DNA of 64,000 nt from Shimia aestuarii (GTDB taxonomy: Bacteria > Pseudomonadota > Alphaproteobacteria > Rhodobacterales > Rhodobacteraceae): NCBI RefSeq assembly GCF_022814865.1, contig NZ_JAKVRD010000015.1:1-64000 (forward strand), given 5' to 3'. A model generated the notes under the pieces. That model was not told where the DNA came from. It searched no databases and saw only the letters and a program-made list of their open reading frames with translations. Below are positions 1 to 8,217 of the stretch, piece by piece (within the stretch, counting starts at the first letter, position 1; every line of letters starts with the position of its first letter). A program made the translations under genes and the position numbers.

Positions 1-116
1 TCGTTCTGACCGCAGCTGTTGTTGGCCTCGCAGTGGCAGCCTACACCGCCATTGAGACCAACACCAAGTCGCTCGCAGCTCAGGCCGCGTCGGACATCTC
101 GGGCGAGCTCGACTAA
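1..116 (+). CDS. Flp family type IVb pilin, 3' part only (cut by window edge)
   Basis: The last 37 codons of a small Flp pilin, the structural subunit of the tad pilus fibre. The visible part is the hydrophobic helix (VLTAAVVGLAVA and onwards) and the short polar tail ending SGELD. The protein sequence is identical to the same part of the next pilin gene, and the DNA differs by one synonymous base (position 56). The start lies outside the window, so this is a partial gene and not a pseudogene as far as can be seen. A strong hairpin terminator follows. Confidence 0.9.
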   Translation, partial: VLTAAVVGLAVAAYTAIETNTKSLAAQAASDISGELD

Positions 117-148
117 GAGAACGCCGCTCGCCTTCGGGCAGAGCTTCG

Positions 149-180
149 GGGCCGCATCGTTTGATGCGGCCCTTTTCTTT
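149..180 (+). terminator. Rho-independent terminator after the first pilin gene
   Basis: A perfect 10-bp stem, GGGCCGCATC with GATGCGGCCC around a four-base loop, is followed at once by a T-rich run. It lies 33 nt past the pilin stop and should isolate that pilin transcript from the next gene. Confidence 0.85.
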
Positions 181-412
181 TGTCTCCAGGTCACAGGCGA
201 TGATCACGTCACGCGAGTACCCGCAAGACGCGAACAACTACACCGAAAGACCACTGAATTTCTACAAAATGGCACCAAACGCGCCCAAATCGCGCCCCAT
301 TCAAGGGGGATATTACCCTCATACCAAGTCGGACACGGGCATGAGAGAGACGCCCAACATTGCCCGGCCGGGTTGAGACTGAAACCTAAATGATCCTTTG
401 GAGGGACACACC

Positions 413-589
413 ATGATCAAGTTCATCAAAAACTTCCGCAAAGACGAAAACGGCGCCGTGACTGTTGACTGGGTCGTTCTGACCGCAGCTGTTGTTGGCC
501 TCGCAGTGGCAGCCTACACCGCCATTGAAACCAACACCAAGTCGCTCGCAGCTCAGGCCGCGTCGGACATCTCGGGCGAGCTCGACTAA
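413..589 (+). CDS. Flp family type IVb pilin
   Basis: A 58-residue pilin precursor. A short basic leader (MIKFIKNFRKDENG) ends in the Gly expected at the prepilin-peptidase cut, followed by AVTVDW and a hydrophobic helix. The prepilin peptidase CpaA encoded at 10642 is the likely processing enzyme. The residue at +5 of the mature chain is Asp, where most type IV pilins have Glu. The ATG at 413 is preceded by GGAGGGA at a good distance; an in-frame TTG at 398 overlaps that ribosome site and is unlikely to be used. It has its own terminator, which fits strong production of a major subunit. Confidence 0.93.
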   Translation: MIKFIKNFRKDENGAVTVDWVVLTAAVVGLAVAAYTAIETNTKSLAAQAASDISGELD

Positions 590-623
590 GAGAACGCCGC
601 GTTCCTACAGCGCACTAAGACCA

Positions 624-655
624 GGCCGCGCCTCACTTGACGGCGCGGCCTTTTC
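624..655 (+). terminator. Terminator after the second pilin gene
   Basis: The 9-bp stem GGCCGCGCC with GGCGCGGCC, around a nine-base loop, is followed by TTTTC. It differs in sequence from the terminator of the first pilin copy although the genes themselves are nearly identical. Confidence 0.85.
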
Positions 656-755
656 AGACGGACCTCCGTCTCAGATTACGAGTTCTTAACACTAGGTCGA
701 CATAGTCAGGCAGCGAATGCCATCAGGTGATCGATCTACTTTCAGGGATGATGCA

Positions 756-932
756 ATGAAGCGTTTTTTTGCAAGATTTCGCGGTAGCGAACGCGGCGCA
801 GTCACAGTTGACTGGGTTGTGATTGCGGCTGGCGTCGTATCCCTCGGTGTAGCGGTCATGACCCTGATTGAAACCGAGGCGACAAGCCTTGCGACAACCA
901 CTGGAGAGCAGATCTCCAAAGGGACTGACTGA
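756..932 (+). CDS. Flp family type IVb pilin (divergent third copy)
   Basis: A 58-residue pilin precursor with the same plan as its neighbour: basic leader MKRFFARFRGSERG, Gly at the cut, AVTVDW with Asp at +5, then a hydrophobic helix. The helix and tail differ clearly from the other two copies (VVIAAGVVSLGVAV; tail EQISKGTD), so it may be a minor subunit or an alternative pilin. The ATG at 756 has CAGGGA about eight bases upstream. An in-frame ATG at 717 would add 13 residues before the leader and destroy the pilin pattern, so it was not chosen. Confidence 0.88.
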   Translation: MKRFFARFRGSERGAVTVDWVVIAAGVVSLGVAVMTLIETEATSLATTTGEQISKGTD

Positions 933-938
933 CCCCCG

Positions 939-954
939 GGAAGGCGCGCCTTCC
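939..954 (+). terminator. Possible weak terminator after the third pilin
   Basis: A perfect 16-bp palindrome (GGAAGGCGCGCCTTCC) starts 6 nt after the stop. No T-run of real length follows, so it could be a transcript-end stabiliser or attenuator before cpaB and not a full terminator. Confidence 0.4.
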
Positions 955-1103
955 GTTTGGCAAACCGATTTGCTTTCCTTCAAAGCTTCCCGTTTTGCCC
1001 CCTATTTCGCCACATTTGAGCACCATCTTGGTTGATGGATACATGTGCCCGACCCGATCTCGGTTTGGTCCATCGCAACATGTCAGCTTCGAGAGGAAAC
1101 GTC

Positions 1104-1967
1104 ATGCGAGTGATCTTTGCATTGGTTCTTTTGGTCGGCCTCGGCCTGGCCGGGTTCGCCGTCTATATGGCACAGAACTACATCGAGGGTTATCAATCCG
1201 CCCTCGCCAAGGAGAAGGCAGCCCGCAAACCGGATATCGAAACCATCGAGGTTTATGTGATGGCACGCGCCATGGAGTATGGCGATACCCTCACGCAAGA
1301 AGACGTGAAGATGGTGAAGTATCCCAAGAAATCTCTCCCGGAAGGCATCTTCACAAGCGAAGAAGCCCTGTTTCCCGAAAATGATGATCGTAAACGCATT
1401 ATCCTGCGCAAACTGGAACCCATGGAGCCGCTCCTGGCTGCCAAGATCACAATGCCGGGCGAAGACGCAGGCATCCAATCGCGTCTTGCGAAGGGCATGC
1501 GCGCCTTTGCGATCAAAGTCGACGTGGCCAGCGGGGTTGCCGGCTTCCTGCGCCCGGGTGATCGCGTCGATGTCTATTGGACCGGTCGGGTCAAAGGCTC
1601 TGGCGGCGAGATCGGCAACGACGACATTACCAAACTCATTCAAGCGAACATCGACCTGATCGCGATTGACCAGACAGCCAACCAGGATTTCGAGGCGAGC
1701 CGCGTTGCGCGCACTGTCACGGTCGCCGTCAAGCCACACCAGGTTGCGGCGCTCGCCCAAGCGCAATCCACCGGAAGTCTGTCGCTGGCCCTTGTCGGCG
1801 CACAAGACGACACGGTTGCAGAGGCGATCGAAGTCGATCAGCGGAGCCTCCTCGGAATTGAACAAGAGGCCGAAGTCGTGGAATTCAACAAGCCGGAGCC
1901 GGAGTGTACAATACGGACGCGGAAGGGATCTGAGGTTGTCGAAATCCCGATCCCCTGCACAAACTAA
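1104..1967 (+). CDS. cpaB: Flp pilus assembly protein CpaB (RcpC family)
   Basis: A 287-residue inner-membrane-anchored periplasmic protein of the tad pilus, thought to work with the secretin channel. It has one N-terminal membrane segment (residues 4-23), an SAF-type domain (about 48-115), and an RcpC/CpaB domain from about 130 containing GMRAFAIKVD and FLRPGDRVDVYW. Two cysteines close to the C-terminus (268 and 285) could form a disulfide. The ATG at 1104 has GAGAGG upstream at a good distance. In-frame starts further upstream (1032, 1080) would put a polar stretch before the membrane segment. The next gene, the secretin, is its usual partner. Confidence 0.93.
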   Translation: MRVIFALVLLVGLGLAGFAVYMAQNYIEGYQSALAKEKAARKPDIETIEVYVMARAMEYGDTLTQEDVKMVKYPKKSLPEGIFTSEEALFPENDDRKRIILRKLEPMEPLLAAKITMPGEDAGIQSRLAKGMRAFAIKVDVASGVAGFLRPGDRVDVYWTGRVKGSGGEIGNDDITKLIQANIDLIAIDQTANQDFEASRVARTVTVAVKPHQVAALAQAQSTGSLSLALVGAQDDTVAEAIEVDQRSLLGIEQEAEVVEFNKPEPECTIRTRKGSEVVEIPIPCTN

Positions 1968-1987
1968 CGTTTTATCAGGCACTTGGT

Positions 1988-2010
1988 GGGCTTCGCACGT
2001 TGCGGAGCCC
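1988..2010 (+). terminator. Intra-operon hairpin between cpaB and cpaC
   Basis: A 10-bp stem (one G-T pair) closes a three-base loop 20 nt after the cpaB stop. It is followed by TCTTGG, not a T-run. In a 193-nt gap inside an otherwise tight cluster it may be an attenuator or an RNA-processing point separating pilin/cpaB from the rest. Confidence 0.4.
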
Positions 2011-2160
2011 TCTTGGGCTCAAAGGCAGTGTGTCTCGTCTCACACATGCAAAACGGCGGCAAAGTCATTGATTCTTGCAAATAAATGCCAAATGCCGCAC
2101 ATTGTTCGAAAGAGTGGGCAAAAGATCCACGACCGAGGCGTGATCAAAAAGGCAGGTCAC

Positions 2161-3564
2161 ATGACATATCGTAGATTGATCGGCGCCGCCCTCTTGGGGC
2201 TGGCTGTCGTCGGAGTGCCAACACTGGCCCCATTGTCGGCTCAGGCCGAAGCGCTGCGTGTTGTGCGCAACGGAACAGAATCCGTGTTGAATGTTCCTAT
2301 GAACAGGGCAGTGGTCGTCGAGAGCGACTCTCCTTTCGCAGAACTCAGCATCGCCAACCCGGCGATCGCCGATATCTCTTCTCTCTCGGATCGCTCCATC
2401 TATGTCCTCGGCAAAGCACCAGGCGCCACGACACTTACCCTTCTGGATGCCTCCGGTCGCCTCATTACGAATGTCGAAGTGCGCGTCGCGCCTGATATTT
2501 CCGAATTCAAAGAACGCCTCCGTCAGATTCTTCCCGGCGAAAAAATCGAAGTCCGCACAGCCAATGACGGCATCGTCCTTTCCGGCACTGTTTCGAGCGC
2601 GCAGCGTCTGCAACGCGCGTTGGACCTTGCCGAGCGCTATGCGCCTGAACGCGTCTCGAACCTGATGACGGTCGGCGGCGTTCAACAGGTCATGCTCAAA
2701 GTACGTTTTGCCGAGATGCAGCGCTCTGTGTCGAAATCGCTCTCATCCTCCATCGCCCTTGGTAGTACGGATGTGACCGGGGAAACGGGAACGTGGCTTT
2801 CCGGCACCAATGGCCTCGGCAACCCGATCGAAGTTCAGCCCGGCACAGCTGGCGCGCTGGCATTCCAATTCGGCGTCGGATCCTTAGAAGTTGGTCTTTT
2901 GCTTGAAGCGCTTGAGGAGAAAGGGGTTGTCCGCACTTTGGCCGAGCCCAACCTGATCTCCCTTTCCGGGCAAGAAGCAAAGTTCCTCGCGGGTGGTGAA
3001 TACCCGATTCCCGTGAGCCAGGAAGGCGGCACGGTCACGGTCGAGTTCAAACCCTTCGGCGTCGAGCTTAACTTCATCCCACGCGTGGTGGATGGGGATC
3101 TCATCAACCTCGAGCTGCAGGCTGCGGTATCATCCCTTGATGCAACGAACGCCTATAGCGACGGCACGTTCTCGATCACGGCCTTCAAACGACGCGAGAC
3201 CTCGACAACGGTTGAGCTCAGAGATGGTGAGAGCTTTGCGGTCGCTGGCCTGCTTCAAGACGATTTCCAAGACAACAATGCGCAAGTGCCCTGGCTTGGT
3301 GATATCCCGATCCTAGGGGCATTGTTCCGCAGCGCAGATTATCAGCGCTCGCAATCGGAATTGGTCATCATCGTAACCGCGCATTTGGTAACGCCGACAC
3401 GTGGCGAAGCTCTTGCGCTTCCGACGGATCGCGTCAAACCGCCGAGTGAGAAAGACCTTTTTCTCTTTGGTCGCGTGGCCAAAGAGAAAGCTCCGAAACG
3501 CGGCGCTGCCGGAGAAGTCGCCAAACAGGATTTCTCTGGATCCTACGGCTATGTGATGGACTAA
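2161..3564 (+). CDS. cpaC: Flp pilus outer-membrane secretin CpaC (RcpA family)
   Basis: A 467-residue type II/III secretion-system secretin that forms the outer-membrane channel for the Flp pilus. A Sec signal peptide is visible (residues 1-29, ending LSAQA). Then come an N-terminal pilus-secretin domain (about 30-110), a BON-like segment (about 112-165) and the secretin domain (about 240-412), with the conserved VPWLGDIPILGALF near 386-399. The ATG at 2161 has GGCAGG just upstream. The open frame extends further 5' but that part overlaps cpaB and has no signal sequence, so the later start is right. It lies 12 nt before the OmpA-type lipoprotein gene. Confidence 0.95.
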   Translation: MTYRRLIGAALLGLAVVGVPTLAPLSAQAEALRVVRNGTESVLNVPMNRAVVVESDSPFAELSIANPAIADISSLSDRSIYVLGKAPGATTLTLLDASGRLITNVEVRVAPDISEFKERLRQILPGEKIEVRTANDGIVLSGTVSSAQRLQRALDLAERYAPERVSNLMTVGGVQQVMLKVRFAEMQRSVSKSLSSSIALGSTDVTGETGTWLSGTNGLGNPIEVQPGTAGALAFQFGVGSLEVGLLLEALEEKGVVRTLAEPNLISLSGQEAKFLAGGEYPIPVSQEGGTVTVEFKPFGVELNFIPRVVDGDLINLELQAAVSSLDATNAYSDGTFSITAFKRRETSTTVELRDGESFAVAGLLQDDFQDNNAQVPWLGDIPILGALFRSADYQRSQSELVIIVTAHLVTPTRGEALALPTDRVKPPSEKDLFLFGRVAKEKAPKRGAAGEVAKQDFSGSYGYVMD

Positions 3565-3576
3565 GGAGAGACCGCC

Positions 3577-4209
3577 ATGAAACGCTACCTTGCCGTCCTC
3601 CCCATCATCGCTCTCGCTGCGTGTAGCTGGGAGAACTATCCAGAAGCTGGCCGGGACGTTGACCGGCATGGGAACTTTGGTTTCGCGACCGCGAACAACT
3701 CTGGGATCCAGACCGGAGAGAAGAGTTATACCATTGATCTCGCAAGACGATTCTCAAACGAGGTCACCTCGACGGTGAACTTCGCGTTCAACAGCGCGCA
3801 ACTCGATGGGCAAGCGCGTACCGTCCTGCGCCAACAGGCGGATTGGATTCGCCAGTTCCCAGAAGTCAGGTTCCGTGTCTATGGCCACACCGATGCTGTC
3901 GGTTCCACATCGTATAATCATGCGCTTGGCAAACGGCGCGCACGCGCGGTTGTTGCTTACCTTGCGAGCCTCGGCATTGGACGCGATCGCCTAGAGGCAC
4001 TGGTCTCGCGCGGCGAGACACAGCCATTGATCGTGACTGAAGGCCGCGAACGCAGAAATCGCCGCACTGTGACCGAAGTTTCGGGCTTTGTTGAACGCCA
4101 CCCTTCTGTTCTTGATGGAAAATACGCTGAGATCGTCTATCGCGACTATGTTGCAAGTGGTCAGGCGCAAACGCAGCTAAGCGGCACCTCGATCGAAGGC
4201 GAAGAGTAA
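3577..4209 (+). CDS. OmpA-family lipoprotein in the CpaD position of the tad locus
   Basis: A 210-residue lipoprotein. The signal peptide ends in the lipobox LAAC, putting the lipidated Cys at 16. An OmpA/MotB-type peptidoglycan-binding domain spans about 70-172, with FAFNSAQLD, YGHTDAVGS and the closing ERRNRRTV. In other tad clusters the gene between secretin and cpaE is usually cpaD, a small lipoprotein needed for secretin placement; here an OmpA-domain protein sits there. I infer that it anchors the secretin to peptidoglycan. GGAGA lies 10 nt before the start. About 35 residues follow the domain. Confidence 0.9.
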   Translation: MKRYLAVLPIIALAACSWENYPEAGRDVDRHGNFGFATANNSGIQTGEKSYTIDLARRFSNEVTSTVNFAFNSAQLDGQARTVLRQQADWIRQFPEVRFRVYGHTDAVGSTSYNHALGKRRARAVVAYLASLGIGRDRLEALVSRGETQPLIVTEGRERRNRRTVTEVSGFVERHPSVLDGKYAEIVYRDYVASGQAQTQLSGTSIEGEE

Positions 4210-4237
4210 GCTCAGCGCAAGAAGCAACGCAGTGGCT

Positions 4238-4263
4238 GCGCCCCTGAACACAAGGGGCGCTTT
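4238..4263 (+). terminator. Hairpin terminator candidate after the OmpA lipoprotein gene
   Basis: The 8-bp stem GCGCCCCT with AGGGGCGC around a seven-base loop is followed by TTTGATAT. It lies in the 287-nt gap before cpaE, the largest gap inside the tad locus, so cpaE-cpaA may have a separate promoter. I could not place that promoter. Confidence 0.55.
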
Positions 4264-4496
4264 GATATGCGCATAGTGCACGCCTCGGCATCGTCTCCGA
4301 ATAACGCACAATTTCGGTAATTCGGCCCAAATGTTGCCCAAGTTCCAAGCGAAGTTGTCTCCAAAGGGAGTAGTACGTCCGGCGTGAGTCGGACGTTGGC
4401 TTCCGGGGTGGCGGTGCGTCGTGGACGTGTTTGTGTCTTGCAGCACACCGATAGACCGCTCCGGAACCGCCAAAGCAAAAGGACTTGAGGTCAAGG

Positions 4497-5744
4497 ATGA
4501 CGAGTAGCTCGACGATACAATCTGATCCTAGCCCGGTCCTGGCATGTACTGTGTGCCGGGACGTTCAGAACTTTGAGCTTCTGATCGTCGACATGGAGGA
4601 AATCATGGGCGAACAGTGGGGTGATCTAGGGTTTGACGACGCTCTACAATTCCTCGCGCAGCCTGATGCGGAGGCGCTGGAATTCATTGCCATCGCGATC
4701 GACGACTATGATGAGGACAACCTCGATCTTCTGCTCGACGTGATCAACGCGGCAAAAACCCGGGGCATCCACTCGATCCTCATTGCTGAGGATGTCACTC
4801 CTGCTTCGCTTCATAAGCTCCTGCGCAACGGGGCGGATGACTTCATTCCCTATCCGCTTCCCGAAGGTGAACTGAAAGAAGTCATCGCGCGGATGCGGAA
4901 CGCGGAAGAGCCGGCCGAGGTCGTTCCCGCCCCCGCGGCCGTGGCACTTCAAAACAACGCGCAATCTCGGGAAGGTGTCGTTCTTGCCGTACATGGCCTT
5001 TCCGGCGGAACCGGCGCGACGACACTTGCCGTCAACCTCGCTTGGGAACTTGCCAACAACTCCAAGGACAACGCGCCGCGCGTCTGTCTGATTGACCTCG
5101 ATGTTCAGTTCGGCTCTGTATCGACCTATCTCGACCTCCCGCGCCGCGAAGCCGTCTTTGAGCTCATCACCGACACCGAAGGCATGGACAGCGAGAGCTT
5201 TGGGCAAGCGCTTCAGCAATACGAAGGCAAGATCAGCGTTCTGACCGCGCCGCCCGACATCATTCCGCTTGATCTATTGAGTTCTGAGGACATTGAGCGC
5301 GTCATCGCAATGGCGCGACAGCACTATGACTATGTCATTGTGGATATGCCCAAGACCCTGGTTGTCTGGACCGAAGCTGTCTTGAGTGCCGCACATGTCT
5401 ACCTTGCGACCATGGAGATCGACATGCGTTCGGCGCAGAACGCGATGCGGATCAAGCGCGCGCTCCAAGCCGAGGACCTGCCATTTGAAAAGCTGCGCTA
5501 TGTGCTCAACCGCGCGCCGAAGTTTACGGACCTCGCCGGGAAGAGCCGCGTCAAGCGCTTGGCCGATAGCCTCTCGATTTCAATCGACGTTCTTCTTCCG
5601 GATGGCGGCCGGCAGGTCATGAACGGGGCCGACCATGGGCAACCATTGGGCATTGCCGCGCCGAAGAACCCGCTACGCAAAGAAATCGCAAAGCTGGCTG
5701 AGAGCCTGCTCGAAGTGGATCAAAGCGATCCGAAAGCCGCGTGA
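4497..5744 (+). CDS. cpaE: Flp pilus localisation ATPase CpaE/TadZ (MinD-ParA-like)
   Basis: A 415-residue protein with an N-terminal receiver-like domain (about 15-130) and a C-terminal MinD/ParA-type nucleotide-binding domain (about 160-400). The phosphate loop reads SGGTGATT: both lysines of a classical deviant Walker A (KGGxGKT) are absent, as is common in TadZ-type proteins, so ATP hydrolysis may be weak. The family places the pilus machine in the cell. The ATG at 4497 has GAGG six bases upstream; a TTG at 4485 in the same frame is less likely. It lies 14 nt before cpaF. Confidence 0.92.
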   Translation: MTSSSTIQSDPSPVLACTVCRDVQNFELLIVDMEEIMGEQWGDLGFDDALQFLAQPDAEALEFIAIAIDDYDEDNLDLLLDVINAAKTRGIHSILIAEDVTPASLHKLLRNGADDFIPYPLPEGELKEVIARMRNAEEPAEVVPAPAAVALQNNAQSREGVVLAVHGLSGGTGATTLAVNLAWELANNSKDNAPRVCLIDLDVQFGSVSTYLDLPRREAVFELITDTEGMDSESFGQALQQYEGKISVLTAPPDIIPLDLLSSEDIERVIAMARQHYDYVIVDMPKTLVVWTEAVLSAAHVYLATMEIDMRSAQNAMRIKRALQAEDLPFEKLRYVLNRAPKFTDLAGKSRVKRLADSLSISIDVLLPDGGRQVMNGADHGQPLGIAAPKNPLRKEIAKLAESLLEVDQSDPKAA

Positions 5745-5758
5745 GGGAAAGATACTAG

Positions 5759-7231
5759 ATGTTTTCTCGATACAAGAAAGAACCTGCGAAGCCAGTCAAC
5801 CCGGCAGGTGGCGCCGCACCGAAAGCAGCCCCTGCCGCCGCTCCGACAGCAAAGCAAGCAGCGCCGGCCACCCCTGCCCCCGAACAACCCAAGCCCTCGA
5901 TGCGCAAGGCCGTGCAACGCGCGCCCGCAAAAGCGGCTCCGGTCGACAAAGAGCGCAAACGCAAAGAACGCCTCGGTGAAATCAAGGTCGAACTGCACCG
6001 GGAACTGCTGGACAACCTGAACCTCTCCGCACTCGAAAGCGCATCCGAGCAGGACCTGCGTAACGAAATCGGCGCCATCGCTTCCGAGGTTCTTCAGGAA
6101 CGCGCCATCGTGCTCAATCGCGAAGAGCGCGCGCTCATCAACCAAGAGCTCTACGACGAAGTCACAGGTCTCGGTCCGCTTGAGCCGCTGCTCAAAGACG
6201 ACACCATCAGCGATATTCTCATCAACGGGCCGCAACAGGTTTTTGTCGAGCGCGACGGTAAACTCCAGATCTCGGACACGACATTCAAAGACGAGAAGCA
6301 TCTTCTGCGGATCATCGACAAGATCGTCTCGGCTGTCGGGCGTCGCGTCGATGAGTCGAACCCCTATGTCGATGCGCGTCTACAGGATGGCTCGCGTTTC
6401 AACGCTATGGTGCCGCCAATCGCCGTCGATGGCTCGCTGGTTTCCATTCGTAAATTCAAGAAAGACAAACTCGGGATCGACGATCTTGTGAACTTCGGTG
6501 CCTTTTCCGAGGAGATGGCTGCATATCTGCAAGCGGCAGTTTCGACACGCCTCAATGTGATCGTTTCTGGCGGGACAGGCTCGGGTAAAACCACGACGCT
6601 CAATGCGCTTTCGTCGTTCATCGACAATTCCGAGCGGATTCTCACGATCGAAGACACGGCCGAACTCCAGCTGCAACAAATCCACGTCGGTCGCATGGAA
6701 AGCCGCCCGCCGAACGTCGAGGGCAAAGGCGAAGTCTCACCGCGCGATTGTCTCAAGAACGCTCTTCGTATGCGCCCGGATCGGATCATCGTTGGCGAGA
6801 CGCGTGGCGAGGAAGTGATCGACATGCTTCAGGCGATGAACACGGGCCACGACGGCTCGATGACCACGATTCACGCCAACAACCCGCGCGACGGGATCGC
6901 CCGTCTTGAAAACATGATCGCAATGGCCGGGATCGAAATGCCAATCAAGGCGCAACGCTCGCAGATTTCCTCTGCTGTGAACCTCATCGTACAGGCCTCG
7001 CGCCTGCAGGACGGCTCTCGCCGCATGACTTCGATCACCGAGATCACTGGCATGGAAGGCGACGTCATCTCGATGCAGGAGATCTTCCGCTTCCAGCGGA
7101 CGGGCCTTGGCCCTGACAACAAGATCATCGGCCATTTCACAGCAACAGGCGTCCGCAGCCACTTCTCCGAGCGATTCCGTCTCTGGGGCTTTGATCTGCC
7201 GCCAGCTATCTACGAACCAACCGCGGGATAA
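5759..7231 (+). CDS. cpaF: Flp pilus assembly ATPase CpaF (TadA, type II/IV secretion ATPase)
   Basis: A 490-residue hexameric ATPase that powers Flp pilus assembly. A Pro/Ala-rich, poorly ordered stretch (about 10-65) precedes the N-terminal domain. Walker A GGTGSGKT is at 271-278, the Walker B region DRIIVGETRGEE at 341-352, and the His box TGHDGSMTTIHANNP at about 362-376. All catalytic elements look intact. It is followed five bases later by tadB, in the usual cpaF-tadB-tadC order. Confidence 0.97.
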   Translation: MFSRYKKEPAKPVNPAGGAAPKAAPAAAPTAKQAAPATPAPEQPKPSMRKAVQRAPAKAAPVDKERKRKERLGEIKVELHRELLDNLNLSALESASEQDLRNEIGAIASEVLQERAIVLNREERALINQELYDEVTGLGPLEPLLKDDTISDILINGPQQVFVERDGKLQISDTTFKDEKHLLRIIDKIVSAVGRRVDESNPYVDARLQDGSRFNAMVPPIAVDGSLVSIRKFKKDKLGIDDLVNFGAFSEEMAAYLQAAVSTRLNVIVSGGTGSGKTTTLNALSSFIDNSERILTIEDTAELQLQQIHVGRMESRPPNVEGKGEVSPRDCLKNALRMRPDRIIVGETRGEEVIDMLQAMNTGHDGSMTTIHANNPRDGIARLENMIAMAGIEMPIKAQRSQISSAVNLIVQASRLQDGSRRMTSITEITGMEGDVISMQEIFRFQRTGLGPDNKIIGHFTATGVRSHFSERFRLWGFDLPPAIYEPTAG

Positions 7232-7236
7232 TCACG

Positions 7237-8205
7237 ATGCCTTTTAGCCCTGAACTCATTATCTACGGTGTGATCTTTATCGCGGTGCTCGCCTTGGTCG
7301 AAGGTGTCTACTTGACGGTTTTTGGACGCTCGATCAGCTTGAACAGCCGGGTCAACCGCCGTCTCGAGATGCTCGACAAAGGCACAAAGCGTGCCGAAGT
7401 TCTGGAGCAGCTGCGCAAGGAGATGCAACAGCACGGGAAAGTGCGCTCGATCCCGCTCTACTCCATGCTCGCCTCCAAGGCACAAAAAGCAGCTATTGCC
7501 TTCACGCCGAAGCAACTCATGATGATGATGGCGGGCGTCACTGTCTTTGCCTTCATCGGCCTCACAATCGGGACCAACACCGGGCTCCTGATGACCGTCA
7601 TCATTTCAATCATGATGGGCGTTGGAGGCATCTACTTCTGGGTGTCAATGAAAGCGGGCAAGCGCCTGTCGATGATCGAGGAACAGCTTCCTGACGCGAT
7701 CGAACTCATGGTGCGGTCGCTGCGTGTGGGACACCCGTTTTCATCCGCAATTCAGATCGTGTCTCGCGAGGTTGAAGATCCTTTGGCGACCGAATTCGGC
7801 GTCATCGCAGATGAAAGCGCCTATGGGCGGGATGTTGGAGAGGCTCTTAAGGATATGGCCGAACGTCTCGACATGCAGGATTTGCGCTTCCTCGCGGTCG
7901 CGGTGACGATCCAACAGCAGTCGGGCGGCAACCTTGCCGAAATCCTCGCCGGTCTTTCAAAGGTGATCCGTGCCCGCTTCCGTCTGTTCCGCCGTGTGAA
8001 AGCAATTACGGCCGAGGCGAAATGGTCCGGAAAGTTCCTGTCCGGCTTCCCCGTCGCGGCGCTTATCTTCATCAACCTGAGCGACCCGCACTATTACGAC
8101 GAGGTGCAGACCCACTCGCTCTTCATCCCGGCCTGCATCACTGTCGGCCTGTTCCTTGCCGCGAACCTTTTCGTGATGCGCATCCTGACAGACATCAAGG
8201 TTTAA
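7237..8205 (+). CDS. tadB: Flp pilus inner-membrane platform protein TadB
   Basis: A 322-residue integral membrane protein with a type II secretion system F domain in its C-terminal half (about 150-285; LPDAIELMVRSLRVGHPF is a typical stretch). Hydrophobic segments are visible near the N-terminus (about 5-28), at 95-130 and at the C-terminus. TadB and TadC form the platform that couples the CpaF motor to pilin extrusion. It lies 5 nt after cpaF and 12 nt before tadC. Confidence 0.94.
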   Translation: MPFSPELIIYGVIFIAVLALVEGVYLTVFGRSISLNSRVNRRLEMLDKGTKRAEVLEQLRKEMQQHGKVRSIPLYSMLASKAQKAAIAFTPKQLMMMMAGVTVFAFIGLTIGTNTGLLMTVIISIMMGVGGIYFWVSMKAGKRLSMIEEQLPDAIELMVRSLRVGHPFSSAIQIVSREVEDPLATEFGVIADESAYGRDVGEALKDMAERLDMQDLRFLAVAVTIQQQSGGNLAEILAGLSKVIRARFRLFRRVKAITAEAKWSGKFLSGFPVAALIFINLSDPHYYDEVQTHSLFIPACITVGLFLAANLFVMRILTDIKV

Positions 8206-8217
8206 GGAGGTCATTTC

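Noticed and set aside
1-116. A pilin pseudogene
   Set aside because: The reading frame is intact and only cut by the window edge; protein sequence is identical to the complete copy.
4497-5744. CpaE seen as a degenerate, non-functional ATPase because the P-loop lysines are missing
   Set aside because: Loss of these lysines is usual in TadZ-type CpaE proteins and the rest of the protein is intact.
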